Notes: generated from the letters alone by a model not told the origin. Counted from the first letter of the stretch, positions 34,246-43,882 are shown. The stretch: DNA of 64,000 bases from Lautropia sp. (GCA_030532895.1 JAUNKF010000001.1:124001-188000); one strand, 5' to 3'. Translations and numbers: made by a program.

Positions 34246-37200
34246 ATGAACAACGCATCTCACCCCTCTCCCGATCTGCCCGCCGGCCTGGAAGGCGTGT
34301 CGGTGGATTTCGACCCCTTTGCTGGCCTGGATGAGGCCGTCACGATCGAGCAGGTGCTGACCCCGACCGAAGCGCAGCGCGAGGTCTGGCTGGCCGACCA
34401 GATCGGTCGGGAGGCTTCACTCGCCTACAACGAAGCGGTCGAAGTGCAACTGAAAGGGGTGATCGATGAGGGGGTGATCGCCCGGCTGAAAGCCGCCTGT
34501 GAGCAGGTGGTGGCCGCCCACCAGTCACTGCGGGCGGTATTCAGCGCCGATGGCACCGAGATGCTGATCCAGTCACCAGCGGCTGTCACCTTGCCTTTCG
34601 AGGTGATCGATCTGCGGCAGCTGGACGACAACACCCGCGCACGTCGCCTGCACGACTGGCGCGCGCAGGTCGTGCAGATCCCCTTCAACCTGACCCAGGG
34701 GCCACTCCTGCGCGCGCACCTGCTGCGTCTGGCCGACGACGAGGCCGCCCTGCTGCTCTCGACTCACCATCTGGTCTGTGACGGATACTCTTTCGGCATC
34801 GTGCTGCGCGACCTGTGCCAGGCGTATGCCGGCCAGCCGCTCGCCCCCTCGGCCTATGCCGACTACGTGCGCGCCGAGCGCCGCTTTCTCAAAAGCCCCG
34901 AGGCCGCCGACAACATCCGTTTCTGGACGGGGCAGTATGCTCAGGACATCCCCGTCACCGACCTGCCCACCGATCATCCGCGCCCTGCAAGACGCCAGGT
35001 GGCCGCCGGCCGGGTCGATCACCTGATCGATCAGGCCACGGTCGATGCGCTGCGCCAGACGGCGAGCCGCCTGCGGGTGAGTCTCTTCACGCTGCTGCTG
35101 GGTGGCTTCGAACTGCTGATGTCACGCCTCACCGGTACCAACGAGGTGGTGGTGGGCGTGCCGGCCGCAGGCCAGGTTGCAGCCGACCTGCCCGAGGTCG
35201 TCGGCCACTGTGTCAACCTGTTGCCAGTGCGTGGCCAGGTGCACCCCCTGGCGCCCACCCGCGAATGGATGAGCAGCGTTCAGCAGGCGCTCTTCGATGC
35301 CTTCGATCATCAGCGCTTCACTTTCGGCTCGCTGCTCACCCACCTGCCCCTGCAACGTGACCCCTCACGCCTGCCGCTGGTGTCCGTCATGTTCAACCTC
35401 GACCAGCGGATGGATCCGGCGCTCTTGAACATGCCGGGTCTCTCGGTGGCGGTCGAGCCGGTGGCCCGACACTTCGAGAACTTCGAGCTGTTCGTCAACC
35501 TGACACCGCTGGATCAAGGCATCCGCGCAGAATGTCAATACAGCACCGCCCTCTTTGACGACGCCACCGTACGTCACTGGCTGCAGAGTTTTGATGCACT
35601 GTTGCAAGGCATCGCCGAAGACGGCGAGCGGCCACTGCGACAACAGCCGGCGCTGACGGCCAGCCAGCAGGCACTGCTCAAACGCTGGAACGACACCCGC
35701 CGCGAAGCGGGCCTCAACCGCACGCCGCTGGAGGTGTTCGAGCGCATCGCCAGCGCCCAACCCAAAAAGATCGCACTGGCCGATGGCCGCCATGCCATCA
35801 GCTATGACACGCTGCAGAACAGCAGCCATCGTCTGGCCGAACGGCTGGCAGCCCAAGGCATCGGCCCCGGCTCGCTCGTGGGCTTGTGCGTCGAGCGCGG
35901 CGTGGCGATGGTCATCGCCCAATGGGCCATCTGGCGCACTGGCGCCGCCTATGTGCCGCTCGACCCAGCCTTTCCGCAAGAACGCCTCGCCTACATGGCC
36001 GAGGATGCGGGCTTGGCACTCATCGTGGCCGACGACGGCACCCTGCCCGTTTGCGACGCTTTCCAGTGGCCTCGTGACAAGACCGAGATCATCTCGGCCG
36101 AAGCACTCTGCGAAGCCACCGGCACGACAGCGCCCCCGGCCAACCGGCTGAATCTCGCCACGCCTGAAGCCACCGCCTACGTCATCTACACCTCCGGCTC
36201 CACCGGCAAACCCAAGGGCGTGGCCGTTCCCCATCGGGCCGCCGCCAACCTGTTGCTGTCGATGGCCCGCAAGCCGGGCATCCGATCGAGCGACCGCCTG
36301 CTCGCCGTCACGACGCTTTCCTTCGACATCGCGCTCCTGGAACTGATGACACCGCTGATCGCCGGCGGCATGGTGCACGTGGCCTCCCGCGAGGACACGA
36401 TGGACGGGCACCAGCTGGCCGAGCTGCTCGCCAGCGAGGAAATCACCGTCATGCAGGCCACCCCTGGCACCTGGCGCTTGCTGCTGGCCGCCGGCTGGAC
36501 ACCGCCCGAAGGCTTTCGTGCGCTGGTGGGGGGAGAGCCGCTGCCGCAGGATCTGGCGCAAGCGCTGGTCTCACTGCCGATCAGCCTGTGGAACATGTAC
36601 GGCCCGACCGAAACCACGGTCTGGTCGACCTGCATCCAGATCAGAAACCCGGAAGCCGGCATCAGCATCGGCCAGCCGATCGACAACACGCATGTTCGCG
36701 TGGTGGACGAAGCCGGCATGGATGTGCCCTTTGGCGCAGCCGGTGAAATCCTGATCGGTGGCGAAGGCGTGGCCATCGGATACCTGGGCCGCCCCGACCT
36801 GACCGAAGACCGCTTCATTGCCGACGACTGGTCTGCGGGTCGCACCATCTATCGCACCGGTGACAGCGGCCGCTGGCGTCATGACGGCCAGCTCGAACAC
36901 CTCGGCCGCCTCGACCATCAAGTGAAGGTGCGGGGCTACCGCATCGAGCTGGGCGAAATCGAAGCCGTGCTGGGCACCTTCCCCGGTGTGGCCCAGGTCG
37001 TCACGCTCGTGCGCGAAGACACGCCGGGCGACCAGCGTCTGGTGGCTTACCTTGTGGCCGACGAGCAGGTGCCCGCCGTGCGCGAAGCCACCCGGCAGGA
37101 AGCCAGTTCGTTGCGCGCCCACCTCAGAAAGCAGCTACCAGACTACATGGTGCCTCAGCACTTTGTCTGGATGCCGGCCTTCGACCTGTTGCCCAATGGC

Positions 37201-39537
37201 AAGATCGACCGCAAACAGATGCCACGGCCCGATCGGATGGCCGGTGCCCGCGCTGCCAGCACAGCCGGCGGCAATGCTGCCCCGGCAGTCGAACGCACGA
37301 CCGATCGGCAACAGCTAATCGCCCGCCTGATGGCCGAGCAACTGAAGCTGCCCTCGGTAGGGCTGGACGATGATTTCTTCGCGATGGGCGGACACTCGTT
37401 GCTGGCCGCGCAACTGCTGCTGGCGCTGGGCCGGGAAACCGGCACCCATATCCCGCTGGCCACGATCTTCGAGGCGCCTACGGCACGCCGGCTGGATGCC
37501 TGGCTGACCGAGCAGCCCGCACAACCGGCAGCCGGCGCCGGCGACACGCCCACGCGCCGCGCCGATCGGCATAGTGCTCCGCTCTCGGTCATGCAGCAGC
37601 GGCTATATTTCCTGGAGATGGTCAACCCGGATACGCCGGTCTACAACACCCCCTCGGCCCACCGTCTGATCGGCCCCCTGGATGAAGCCGCCTTCGAGCG
37701 CGCCTTCAACCAGCTGATCGCGCGCCAGCCCGTACTGCGCACCGGCATCGGTACCGATGCCAAGGGCATGCCGGTGCAGCGGATCGAGCCATCGCTGTCG
37801 GTGTCACTCTTCCCGGCCATCGACATCAGCCACCTGAGCGGTGAAGCGCAGCAGGCAGCGCTTCAGGAGATGCTGCACGAGCTGGTGGAGGAGCCGATCG
37901 GCCTGGGCAGCGCCCCGCTCTTTCAGACCCAGATGTTCAAGCTCTCGGCCCATGAGCATGTCTGGTTCTTCATGCCGCATCACATCATCTGGGATGGCTG
38001 GTCTTTCGACCTGCTCTATCAGGAAATGGCGGCGCTTTATGCCCAGGAAACCGGCCACCCGGACGCGCCCTCTGCCCTGCCGGAACTTGCGATCGATTAC
38101 GGCGATTTTGCCGTCTGGCACAACGAGCACCTGAAGACCGAGCCGGTGCAGAAGCAGATCGACCACTGGCTGGCCCGCATCGATCCGAAGCAGCCACCGC
38201 TCGACCTGCCGGCCGACCGCGAGCGCCCGGCGCGGATGAGCGGGCTTGGCAACACCGAGTGGTTGCACCTGTCGCCCGAACTCGTGCGTACCGTGCAGGA
38301 TCAGGCCAAGGCACATCACAGCACCGCCTTCATGACGCTCCTGGGCGTGTGGGCGCTGCTGCTGCACGGCGTCTCGAAGCAACCGGTGCTCACCATCGGT
38401 ACCCCGGTGCGAGGCCGTGAAACGCCCGAGCTGGAAGCCATCATGGGCTTTTTCGTCAACGCCCTGCCGATCAACTTCCGTCTGGCCGACGGTGCCACCG
38501 TCGGCGACTGGATGCAGCAGGTGCGCAGCACCGTGGTGGACGCTTTTGCCCACACCGATGCGCCGGCCGACCGGCTGCTGCAGGCCCTCGGCACCACCCG
38601 TGACGAATCGCGCCCGCCGCTCTGGCAAGCCTTCTTCTCCTACCAGGAAGCCTCGGCACGCCAACGCCAATGGGGCAACCTCGAAGACCAGCCCCTCTAC
38701 CTGCTGCAACCGGGCACGGCCGAAGACGTGGGCCTGTGGTTCCTCACGGCCGGCGACAAACTCACAGGCGGGCTGCAGTACAACACCGACATCTTCGATG
38801 CCGAGCGCATCCGCCGCCTGGGCAAGGCGTATCAGCTGCTGCTGGCCCGCTGGGTCGAGTCCAGCATCAACACGCCGCTGGCCGAGCTGCTGGACGTGAT
38901 CCCGGCCAGCCTGCTGGCCGCCGGGCCGCAGGATGATCCCGCCTTCGATGCCCTGCCCCTGCCGGGTTTTGAAGCCGAGGCCACCAGCGAGGCACAGGCC
39001 ATTGAACGTGCCGACGCGGTTGAGGCAGCCGAGGTGAGCGAAGGCGTCGAGACGGTTGAGGCCACTGAGGCCGTCGGCATGATCGATGCGGAGGCTGAAA
39101 CCACCAAGCTCGACACCGCGGCGGATCAGGACAGTGGCCAGTGGGTCGTGCCCGAGATGGATTCGGCCGACACGGTGACGGCAGCCGAGCCGGGAACACA
39201 GGCAGAGGCAGAGGCAGAGGCCACGGATGATGCCGGTTTCACGCCGATGGAAAAGCAGCTGGCCGAAGTCTGGGCCTCGTTGCTCGGCACCGATGACATC
39301 CGCGCCGATGACAACTTCTTCGACCTCGGCGGACACTCGATGCTCGTGATGCAGGCCATCGCCCAGATGCAGACGCAGACCGGCCGACGGGTGAACCCGC
39401 GCCGCTTCATCTTCGAGACACTGGCTCAGGTGGCCCGTGCCTACGACGAGGCCACACCGGAGGAAGCCGCCCCCACGCGGAAGAAGTCCGGCGGCCTGAT
39501 GTCGCGCCTGAAAGGGGCCTTCAACAAGCGAGGCTGA
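34246..39537 (+). CDS. Nonribosomal peptide synthetase, C-A-T-C-T
   Basis: 1763 residues. Condensation domain 1 has HHLVCDG at 174-180. The adenylation domain, about 480-1010, has YVIYTSGSTGKPKG near 645, NMYGPTETTVW and NGKIDRKQM. Thiolation domain 1 is FFAMGGHSLL, Ser1051. Condensation domain 2, about 1110-1560, has HHIIWDG at 1245-1251. An acidic Glu/Ala-rich linker spans 1565-1670. A final thiolation domain (FFDLGGHSML, Ser1698) precedes a basic tail with KKSGGLMSRLKGAFNKRG. The A pocket reads DILQVGMVWK by eye, close to glycine codes of the DILQLG.IWK type. There is no thioesterase, reductase or terminal condensation domain after the last T, and that T has no A domain, so its substrate must be loaded in trans or it acts in transfer or release. 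It is co-transcribed with the hybrid synthase. Confidence 0.93.
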   Translation: MNNASHPSPDLPAGLEGVSVDFDPFAGLDEAVTIEQVLTPTEAQREVWLADQIGREASLAYNEAVEVQLKGVIDEGVIARLKAACEQVVAAHQSLRAVFSADGTEMLIQSPAAVTLPFEVIDLRQLDDNTRARRLHDWRAQVVQIPFNLTQGPLLRAHLLRLADDEAALLLSTHHLVCDGYSFGIVLRDLCQAYAGQPLAPSAYADYVRAERRFLKSPEAADNIRFWTGQYAQDIPVTDLPTDHPRPARRQVAAGRVDHLIDQATVDALRQTASRLRVSLFTLLLGGFELLMSRLTGTNEVVVGVPAAGQVAADLPEVVGHCVNLLPVRGQVHPLAPTREWMSSVQQALFDAFDHQRFTFGSLLTHLPLQRDPSRLPLVSVMFNLDQRMDPALLNMPGLSVAVEPVARHFENFELFVNLTPLDQGIRAECQYSTALFDDATVRHWLQSFDALLQGIAEDGERPLRQQPALTASQQALLKRWNDTRREAGLNRTPLEVFERIASAQPKKIALADGRHAISYDTLQNSSHRLAERLAAQGIGPGSLVGLCVERGVAMVIAQWAIWRTGAAYVPLDPAFPQERLAYMAEDAGLALIVADDGTLPVCDAFQWPRDKTEIISAEALCEATGTTAPPANRLNLATPEATAYVIYTSGSTGKPKGVAVPHRAAANLLLSMARKPGIRSSDRLLAVTTLSFDIALLELMTPLIAGGMVHVASREDTMDGHQLAELLASEEITVMQATPGTWRLLLAAGWTPPEGFRALVGGEPLPQDLAQALVSLPISLWNMYGPTETTVWSTCIQIRNPEAGISIGQPIDNTHVRVVDEAGMDVPFGAAGEILIGGEGVAIGYLGRPDLTEDRFIADDWSAGRTIYRTGDSGRWRHDGQLEHLGRLDHQVKVRGYRIELGEIEAVLGTFPGVAQVVTLVREDTPGDQRLVAYLVADEQVPAVREATRQEASSLRAHLRKQLPDYMVPQHFVWMPAFDLLPNGKIDRKQMPRPDRMAGARAASTAGGNAAPAVERTTDRQQLIARLMAEQLKLPSVGLDDDFFAMGGHSLLAAQLLLALGRETGTHIPLATIFEAPTARRLDAWLTEQPAQPAAGAGDTPTRRADRHSAPLSVMQQRLYFLEMVNPDTPVYNTPSAHRLIGPLDEAAFERAFNQLIARQPVLRTGIGTDAKGMPVQRIEPSLSVSLFPAIDISHLSGEAQQAALQEMLHELVEEPIGLGSAPLFQTQMFKLSAHEHVWFFMPHHIIWDGWSFDLLYQEMAALYAQETGHPDAPSALPELAIDYGDFAVWHNEHLKTEPVQKQIDHWLARIDPKQPPLDLPADRERPARMSGLGNTEWLHLSPELVRTVQDQAKAHHSTAFMTLLGVWALLLHGVSKQPVLTIGTPVRGRETPELEAIMGFFVNALPINFRLADGATVGDWMQQVRSTVVDAFAHTDAPADRLLQALGTTRDESRPPLWQAFFSYQEASARQRQWGNLEDQPLYLLQPGTAEDVGLWFLTAGDKLTGGLQYNTDIFDAERIRRLGKAYQLLLARWVESSINTPLAELLDVIPASLLAAGPQDDPAFDALPLPGFEAEATSEAQAIERADAVEAAEVSEGVETVEATEAVGMIDAEAETTKLDTAADQDSGQWVVPEMDSADTVTAAEPGTQAEAEAEATDDAGFTPMEKQLAEVWASLLGTDDIRADDNFFDLGGHSMLVMQAIAQMQTQTGRRVNPRRFIFETLAQVARAYDEATPEEAAPTRKKSGGLMSRLKGAFNKRG

Positions 39538-39574
39538 CATCCTTTGCCGGATACCGAAGCGGCGTTGAGCACGT

Positions 39575-39645
39575 ATCATGCACTGGTTCGCTCCCCACCC
39601 CCGCTGGCGCGAAGGCGCTTTGGCGGGAGCGGACCGGTACATGAT
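39575..39645 (+). terminator. Large hairpin between the NRPS and PPTase genes
   Basis: GGTTCGCTCCC (39585-39595) pairs with GGGAGCGGACC (39625-39635) with one wobble. Outside it, ATCATG (39575-39580) faces CATGAT (39640-39645), and the loop holds a smaller GC-rich stem. There is no clean T-run. It fills most of the 122-base gap and may act as a partial terminator or an mRNA-stabilising end for the megasynthase message. Confidence 0.5.
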
Positions 39646-39659
39646 TCGCTCCTCCAGGC

Positions 39660-40649
39660 ATGCAGACAACGCGCCTGACGATGACAAACGCACGCATGCT
39701 CTCCTCTTCCCTCCCAACACCCGATGCGCCGATTCCCCCTGATCCGATCCGGCTGGTCTGCTACCGGATCGATCTGGATGCCCCCCTACCAGACGGCGCG
39801 CTTCAATGCCTGTCGGCCGAAGAAGCGGCCCGTGCCGAGCGCTTTCGCTTCGAGCACCTGCGTCAACGCTATCGGGCCAGCCGCGTCGCCCTGCGCACGC
39901 TGCTGGCCGAGCAGCTGTCGGTAGCCCCGGCCGAGATCCGCTTCACCACCTCGGCAACCGGCAAACCATCGCTGCACCCGGATCACGGCTCAACCCTGCA
40001 CTTCAACCTGAGCCACAGCGAAGGCAGTGGCTGGATCGCCCTTGCCCACCAGCCAGTGGGCATCGACGTGGAAGCCTTCGATCGCCCGATGCCCGAGCGT
40101 GCCACACTCGTCGAGCGCATCGCCTCCGCCACCGAACAGACGCTGATGCAGCAATTGCCAACCCGCTGGCAGGGGCCGGCCTTCTTTCTGGCCTGGACGC
40201 GCAAGGAAGCCCTGCTCAAAGCCTGGGGTGACGGCATCCAGGGTTTCGGTTCGCTGCAACGGCTCGATACCCGGCTGCCTGATTCATCAGGCACCGAATA
40301 TTTTCTTGAGGCGGCAATGGTCGCGGGCCGAGCAGACTCACAGGATTCACCCAACCCGCTGCCCACGACGACACAGAACACCGTCACACAACCCGACACC
40401 GCCCTATCCTTCAGGGCCTTGCCGGTGACGCAGATTCACCACCCTCAACACCGCCCGGACGCCAACGCCAACCGGCAGCCTCTCTGGCTGGCAAGTTTCG
40501 CCGGCCCGCATGAGATCATCAGCGTGGCAGCCCCCGTGATGTTTTCGGTGGAACTTCATGCCTACCCGCTGCCAGTTGGCCTGCCCAAAGGAAACTCGTC
40601 CGTCCAGCCTTCGATTCCGAATCGTTTGTTCACCCAAGGCAAAAGCTGA
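39660..40649 (+). CDS. Sfp-type 4'-phosphopantetheinyl transferase
   Basis: This enzyme moves phosphopantetheine from CoA to carrier-protein serines, activating T and ACP domains such as the four in the two upstream synthases. The Sfp/Gsp type is shown by RASRVALRTLLAEQL, FNLSHSEG, GIDVE at about 134-138 and FFLAWTRKEALLKAWGDG at about 175-191, which supply the Mg and catalytic acids. At 329 residues it is longer than the usual 230 or so, with a C-terminal extension containing Gln/Thr-rich sequence. The start could be 39660, 39681 or 39696; none has a strong ribosome-binding site. Confidence 0.9.
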   Translation: MQTTRLTMTNARMLSSSLPTPDAPIPPDPIRLVCYRIDLDAPLPDGALQCLSAEEAARAERFRFEHLRQRYRASRVALRTLLAEQLSVAPAEIRFTTSATGKPSLHPDHGSTLHFNLSHSEGSGWIALAHQPVGIDVEAFDRPMPERATLVERIASATEQTLMQQLPTRWQGPAFFLAWTRKEALLKAWGDGIQGFGSLQRLDTRLPDSSGTEYFLEAAMVAGRADSQDSPNPLPTTTQNTVTQPDTALSFRALPVTQIHHPQHRPDANANRQPLWLASFAGPHEIISVAAPVMFSVELHAYPLPVGLPKGNSSVQPSIPNRLFTQGKS

Positions 40650-40859
40650 GAGCTAAGGCAGCATCGCAGTTTCGGGGACGGCTCCGAAGAAAACACGCCA
40701 ACCACCGGGCGGACACCCTGGTTCGGCCACGCTTCACCTGGCACAAAGCTCGCGGGTGCAAGTCGACCGGGCGACCGCCATACTGGTGCGTGTCATGCCA
40801 CACGATCGAAGGGCTTTTGTGGGGACGAAAACCTGCCCAACCTGCTGTACGGAGATGCC

Positions 40860-41969
40860 ATGACCGACTGCTTTCATGCCGATTCAGAAGACCGCCTGCC
40901 GCTGTCGGGCCAGAACACCGACGCTGGCCGGGCACGCCGTCAGTTCCTGCTCGGCCTGGCCTGTCTGACATCGAGCCTCGGCACCGTTCGGCTGGCATCT
41001 GCAGACACCTCCCCCGGCACCGGCAGCACGGCCCCCGAGGCGCCAGCGCCAGGCGCCAAATGGCCGCAAAAAGCCATTCGCCTGATCGTGCCCACCGCCC
41101 CCGGCACACTCGTCGATCGGGTGGGACGCAGCCTGGCCGATCCGTTGGGGCGTCTGCTCGGCCAGAGCGTGATCGCCGAAAACCGGCCCGGCAATCATGG
41201 CAACCTGGCTGCCACGCTGGCCGGCGAAGCGCCGCCCGATGGCTACACGCTGATGATCGCCACCGAATCGATGCCGGGCATCCACGTGCCGCTCTACGGC
41301 CGCAACCGCTTCAACCCGGCCCGCAAGCTGATGGCCATCAACCAGATCGCCGAAGCGCCGCTCTTGATCCTCACCAGCAGCCAAAGCCGTTTCCGCTCGC
41401 TCACCCCGATGGTTCGGCAGGCACGGCGCGAGCAGCGCCTCTTGCGCTATGGGTGCAGCGGCCAGGGCAGCCCCAGCCACCTGGCGATGGCATGGCTGCA
41501 GCAGGACAGCAATGTACCGCTGCGCTACCAGCCCCACCGCAACCTGCCTGCCATGCTGGCTGCGCTACAAGCCGGCGAGCTGGATCTGGCCTGCCTGCCC
41601 GCCAACCTCGCCCGCCCGGCCCTGGCCGAGGGGGAGCTGCGTGCGCTTGGCGTCAGCACCACCACGCGCACCGACTATCTGCCCAAGGTGATGCCCTTGG
41701 GGCAACAAAGCGTCGTCGCGAAGGATTACCAGTTTCCACTCTGGCTTGGCCTGATGGCCCCAGCCCACACCCCGGCCCCCATCATCCAGCGCATCAACGA
41801 CGCACTGACCCAGGCCAGCCGCTACCCCACCGTGATCACCCTCCTCGACCGCGCCGGCTACGTCCGCCACCACCTCGACACCCCCGACACCTTCCAGCGC
41901 CGCTTCGTGGCCGAGCTGGGGCGGAATCAGGGGATCATCGAGAAGGCCGGGATAAAGTCAAAGCAATAA
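40860..41969 (+). CDS. Bug/TctC-family periplasmic solute-binding protein
   Basis: This 369-residue protein has a Tat-like leader (RARRQFLLGLACLTSSLG...LASA). The TctC body follows: WPQKAIRLIVPTAPGTLVDRVGRSLADPLGRLLGQSVIAENRPGNHG, APPDGYTLMIATESM and LGLMAPAHTPAPIIQRINDAL. Such proteins bind carboxylates for tripartite tricarboxylate transporters, but no tctA/tctB membrane genes are adjacent, as is common for the large Bug families of Burkholderiales. GGAG lies six bases before the ATG. The ligand is unknown. The 210 bases between the PPTase and this gene show nothing clear. Confidence 0.85.
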   Translation: MTDCFHADSEDRLPLSGQNTDAGRARRQFLLGLACLTSSLGTVRLASADTSPGTGSTAPEAPAPGAKWPQKAIRLIVPTAPGTLVDRVGRSLADPLGRLLGQSVIAENRPGNHGNLAATLAGEAPPDGYTLMIATESMPGIHVPLYGRNRFNPARKLMAINQIAEAPLLILTSSQSRFRSLTPMVRQARREQRLLRYGCSGQGSPSHLAMAWLQQDSNVPLRYQPHRNLPAMLAALQAGELDLACLPANLARPALAEGELRALGVSTTTRTDYLPKVMPLGQQSVVAKDYQFPLWLGLMAPAHTPAPIIQRINDALTQASRYPTVITLLDRAGYVRHHLDTPDTFQRRFVAELGRNQGIIEKAGIKSKQ

Positions 41970-42023
41970 CGAAACCATTTCTTGATCAAGTCCAATAAAT
42001 CAACTTATCCTCACCAACATTGC

Positions 42024-42932
42024 CTAAACCAGTTTCTTCACCAGACGCCCCAGCGTCCACCTCAAATTGATGCCAGCTGCACCGAGCAGAATCAACATCA
42101 TGCCCCACCACTGAGCCGGCTCCAGACGAACATCCAGAAATACGGCGTCGATGAACACGGCCAGGGCCGGGTAAATGAAGGAAATCGACGCAGCCCGATA
42201 GGCGGGAATTTTTTGCAGGGCACCATACAGCAGGATGTACATGATCCCGGTATGCACAACACCCAGACACAGCGTTGCACCGAAATCCCAATTCCAGGCT
42301 GGCCGTAGCAATAAACCCAGGTCAGCATGGGGCCATAGCACCACTACACCCAGCAGAAACTGAAACAGGGCGATCAAACTGGGCGGGTACTGCTTCAGCA
42401 CACGAGCCACCAGCGCCGCAATGGCGTATAGTGCCGCTGCAGCCAAAGCCTGAATAATGCCCAGCAGGTAAGCATCTTGGGCCGTCGGAGCAGCCTCGCT
42501 TCCACCCCATTCGGACAACATGATCAGCCCAAACATGGACACGGCTATCCAGAAACCGGTTGCCAGGTTCAAACGCTCCCTGAAAATGACCCACCCCAGC
42601 AGGATCATCATCACGGGTTGGGTGTTGTAGACGGCCGTGGCAATGCCAATCGATGTGTTTCGATAGGCAGCAAACAAAAAATACCAATTTGCCAACAAGG
42701 CAGCGCCACCCGCCAATGCGCCAAGCACCAGCTTGAACGACAAAATCCGAGCCGACAGATAGCCCCGCACCAGGCAAACCCCCAGCAACACCAAGGCACC
42801 AAACAGGCAACGATAGAAAATCAGGCTGAGTTCGGTCTGCCCCGACACGATGACCGTCACCCCTATCGTGCCGCAGATGAGCATGGCGGCCACCATTTCC
42901 AGCGTGCCTCTGCGTTTAAAATGCTCCCCCAT
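42024..42932 (-). CDS. EamA-family (DMT superfamily) permease
   Basis: An approximately 300-residue membrane protein with ten predicted helices in two EamA repeats. It opens with MVAAMLICGTIGVTVIVSG and has the signature AAYRNTSIGIATAVYNTQPVMMILLGWVIFRERL and, in the second half, IPAYRAASISFIYPALAVFIDAVFLDVRLEPAQWWGMMLILLG. These carriers export metabolites or amino acids. The start is placed at 42932 (MGEHFKRRGTLEM); one at 42896 is also possible. It faces bioM with only a 22-base gap, so both promoters overlap coding sequence. Export of the NRPS product is conceivable from position only. Confidence 0.85.
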   Translation of the reverse strand: MGEHFKRRGTLEMVAAMLICGTIGVTVIVSGQTELSLIFYRCLFGALVLLGVCLVRGYLSARILSFKLVLGALAGGAALLANWYFLFAAYRNTSIGIATAVYNTQPVMMILLGWVIFRERLNLATGFWIAVSMFGLIMLSEWGGSEAAPTAQDAYLLGIIQALAAAALYAIAALVARVLKQYPPSLIALFQFLLGVVVLWPHADLGLLLRPAWNWDFGATLCLGVVHTGIMYILLYGALQKIPAYRAASISFIYPALAVFIDAVFLDVRLEPAQWWGMMLILLGAAGINLRWTLGRLVKKLV

Positions 42933-42954
42933 CACGCCACACGGGAGAGCCGCC

Positions 42955-43719
42955 ATGTCCCATCCCCCCACCCCCTCGCCACCACTCACCGATCAGGCAA
43001 CCCTGCCCGAGCTGCAGCTGGACGGGGTCAGGCTGGTGCGTGGCACCACCCAGGTGTTCGAGGGGCTGAATCTGCGGCTTGGCGAGCAGCGCATCGGGCT
43101 GATCGGCCACAACGGGGTGGGCAAAACGAGCCTACTGCGGCTGTTGTGCGGGCTGGAAGTACCCGAAGCCGGTTCGGTACGGCGCAATGGGCTGGATATC
43201 CACCAGGAGGCCGATGGCCGGCAGCGCAGCCAGTGGCTTGGCATGATGTTTCAGAACCCCGATGACCAGATCATCTTTCCGATCGTGGAAGAAGAGCTGG
43301 CGCTGGGCTTGCAGCCACAAGGCTACAAGAAGCGAGAAGCCATCGAGGAAGCCCGCCGCTTTCTGGCTGAGCGCGGCTTGAGCGACTGGGCCGGGCGGGC
43401 GATTGCCTCCTTGAGCCAGGGGCAGCGTCAACGGGTGTGCTGGCTTGCGATGCTGCTGGCCGGGCCGGCCACGCTGCTGCTGGACGAGCCTTATGCCAGC
43501 CTCGATCTGCCCGGCCAAGCCCGGCTGGCCGACGAACTCTGGGCCTCGAACCGGCAACTGGTGGTGTCCACGCACCTGCTCGATCATGTACGCCACTATC
43601 CGCGCGTGATCTGGCTGGACGAGGGGCGGATACGGGCCGATGGGCCAGGCGAAGCCGTCTGCGTGGCCTATGAGGATCAGGTGCGGGAACTGGTGGCCGT
43701 CCGCCGTGGGCAGACATGA
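42955..43719 (+). CDS. bioM: Biotin ECF transporter ATPase (EcfA/BioM)
   Basis: This 254-residue ABC ATPase has Walker A GLIGHNGVGKTSLL, a Q-loop MFQNPDDQIIFP, signature SLSQGQRQRV, Walker B TLLLDEPYAS and switch His in STHLLDH. The QNPDDQIIFPIVEEELALG segment is typical of energy-coupling-factor ATPases. It powers uptake together with the EcfT BioN and the substrate-binding BioY encoded downstream. GGGAGAG precedes the ATG at 42955. An earlier open frame from 42850 would overlap the divergent permease gene. Confidence 0.88.
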   Translation: MSHPPTPSPPLTDQATLPELQLDGVRLVRGTTQVFEGLNLRLGEQRIGLIGHNGVGKTSLLRLLCGLEVPEAGSVRRNGLDIHQEADGRQRSQWLGMMFQNPDDQIIFPIVEEELALGLQPQGYKKREAIEEARRFLAERGLSDWAGRAIASLSQGQRQRVCWLAMLLAGPATLLLDEPYASLDLPGQARLADELWASNRQLVVSTHLLDHVRHYPRVIWLDEGRIRADGPGEAVCVAYEDQVRELVAVRRGQT

Positions 43720-43853
43720 TGTCTGCAGTCTCAACGCCATTGAACGCCAGATGGAGGATGTATCAACAGACAGTTGAATCCCTTTCTCATCATGACCGAG
43801 CAGATGACCTGTCGATTCTCCTGACAGGTTTTCATCTTCTTCAGGCTAGTGTC

Positions 43854-43882
43854 TTGACCACTGTTTTCTATGCCAGTACATT
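43854..43882 (+). promoter_or_regulatory. Promoter of the Rpn/DUF4351 gene
   Basis: TTGACC (43854-43859) and TACATT (43877-43882) are spaced by 17 bases, about 30 bases before the start codon at 43910. This is a good sigma-70 match and indicates that the inserted gene can be expressed on its own, apart from bioM. Confidence 0.6.

Noticed and set aside
37804-39720. A 638-codon open frame on the minus strand antisense to the NRPS
   Set aside because: The composition is typical of a shadow frame, and the plus-strand C and T domains are intact.
42024-42932. DMT permease as a proven exporter of the NRPS product
   Set aside because: It is transcribed in the opposite direction, beyond the Bug gene, and only position links it to the cluster.
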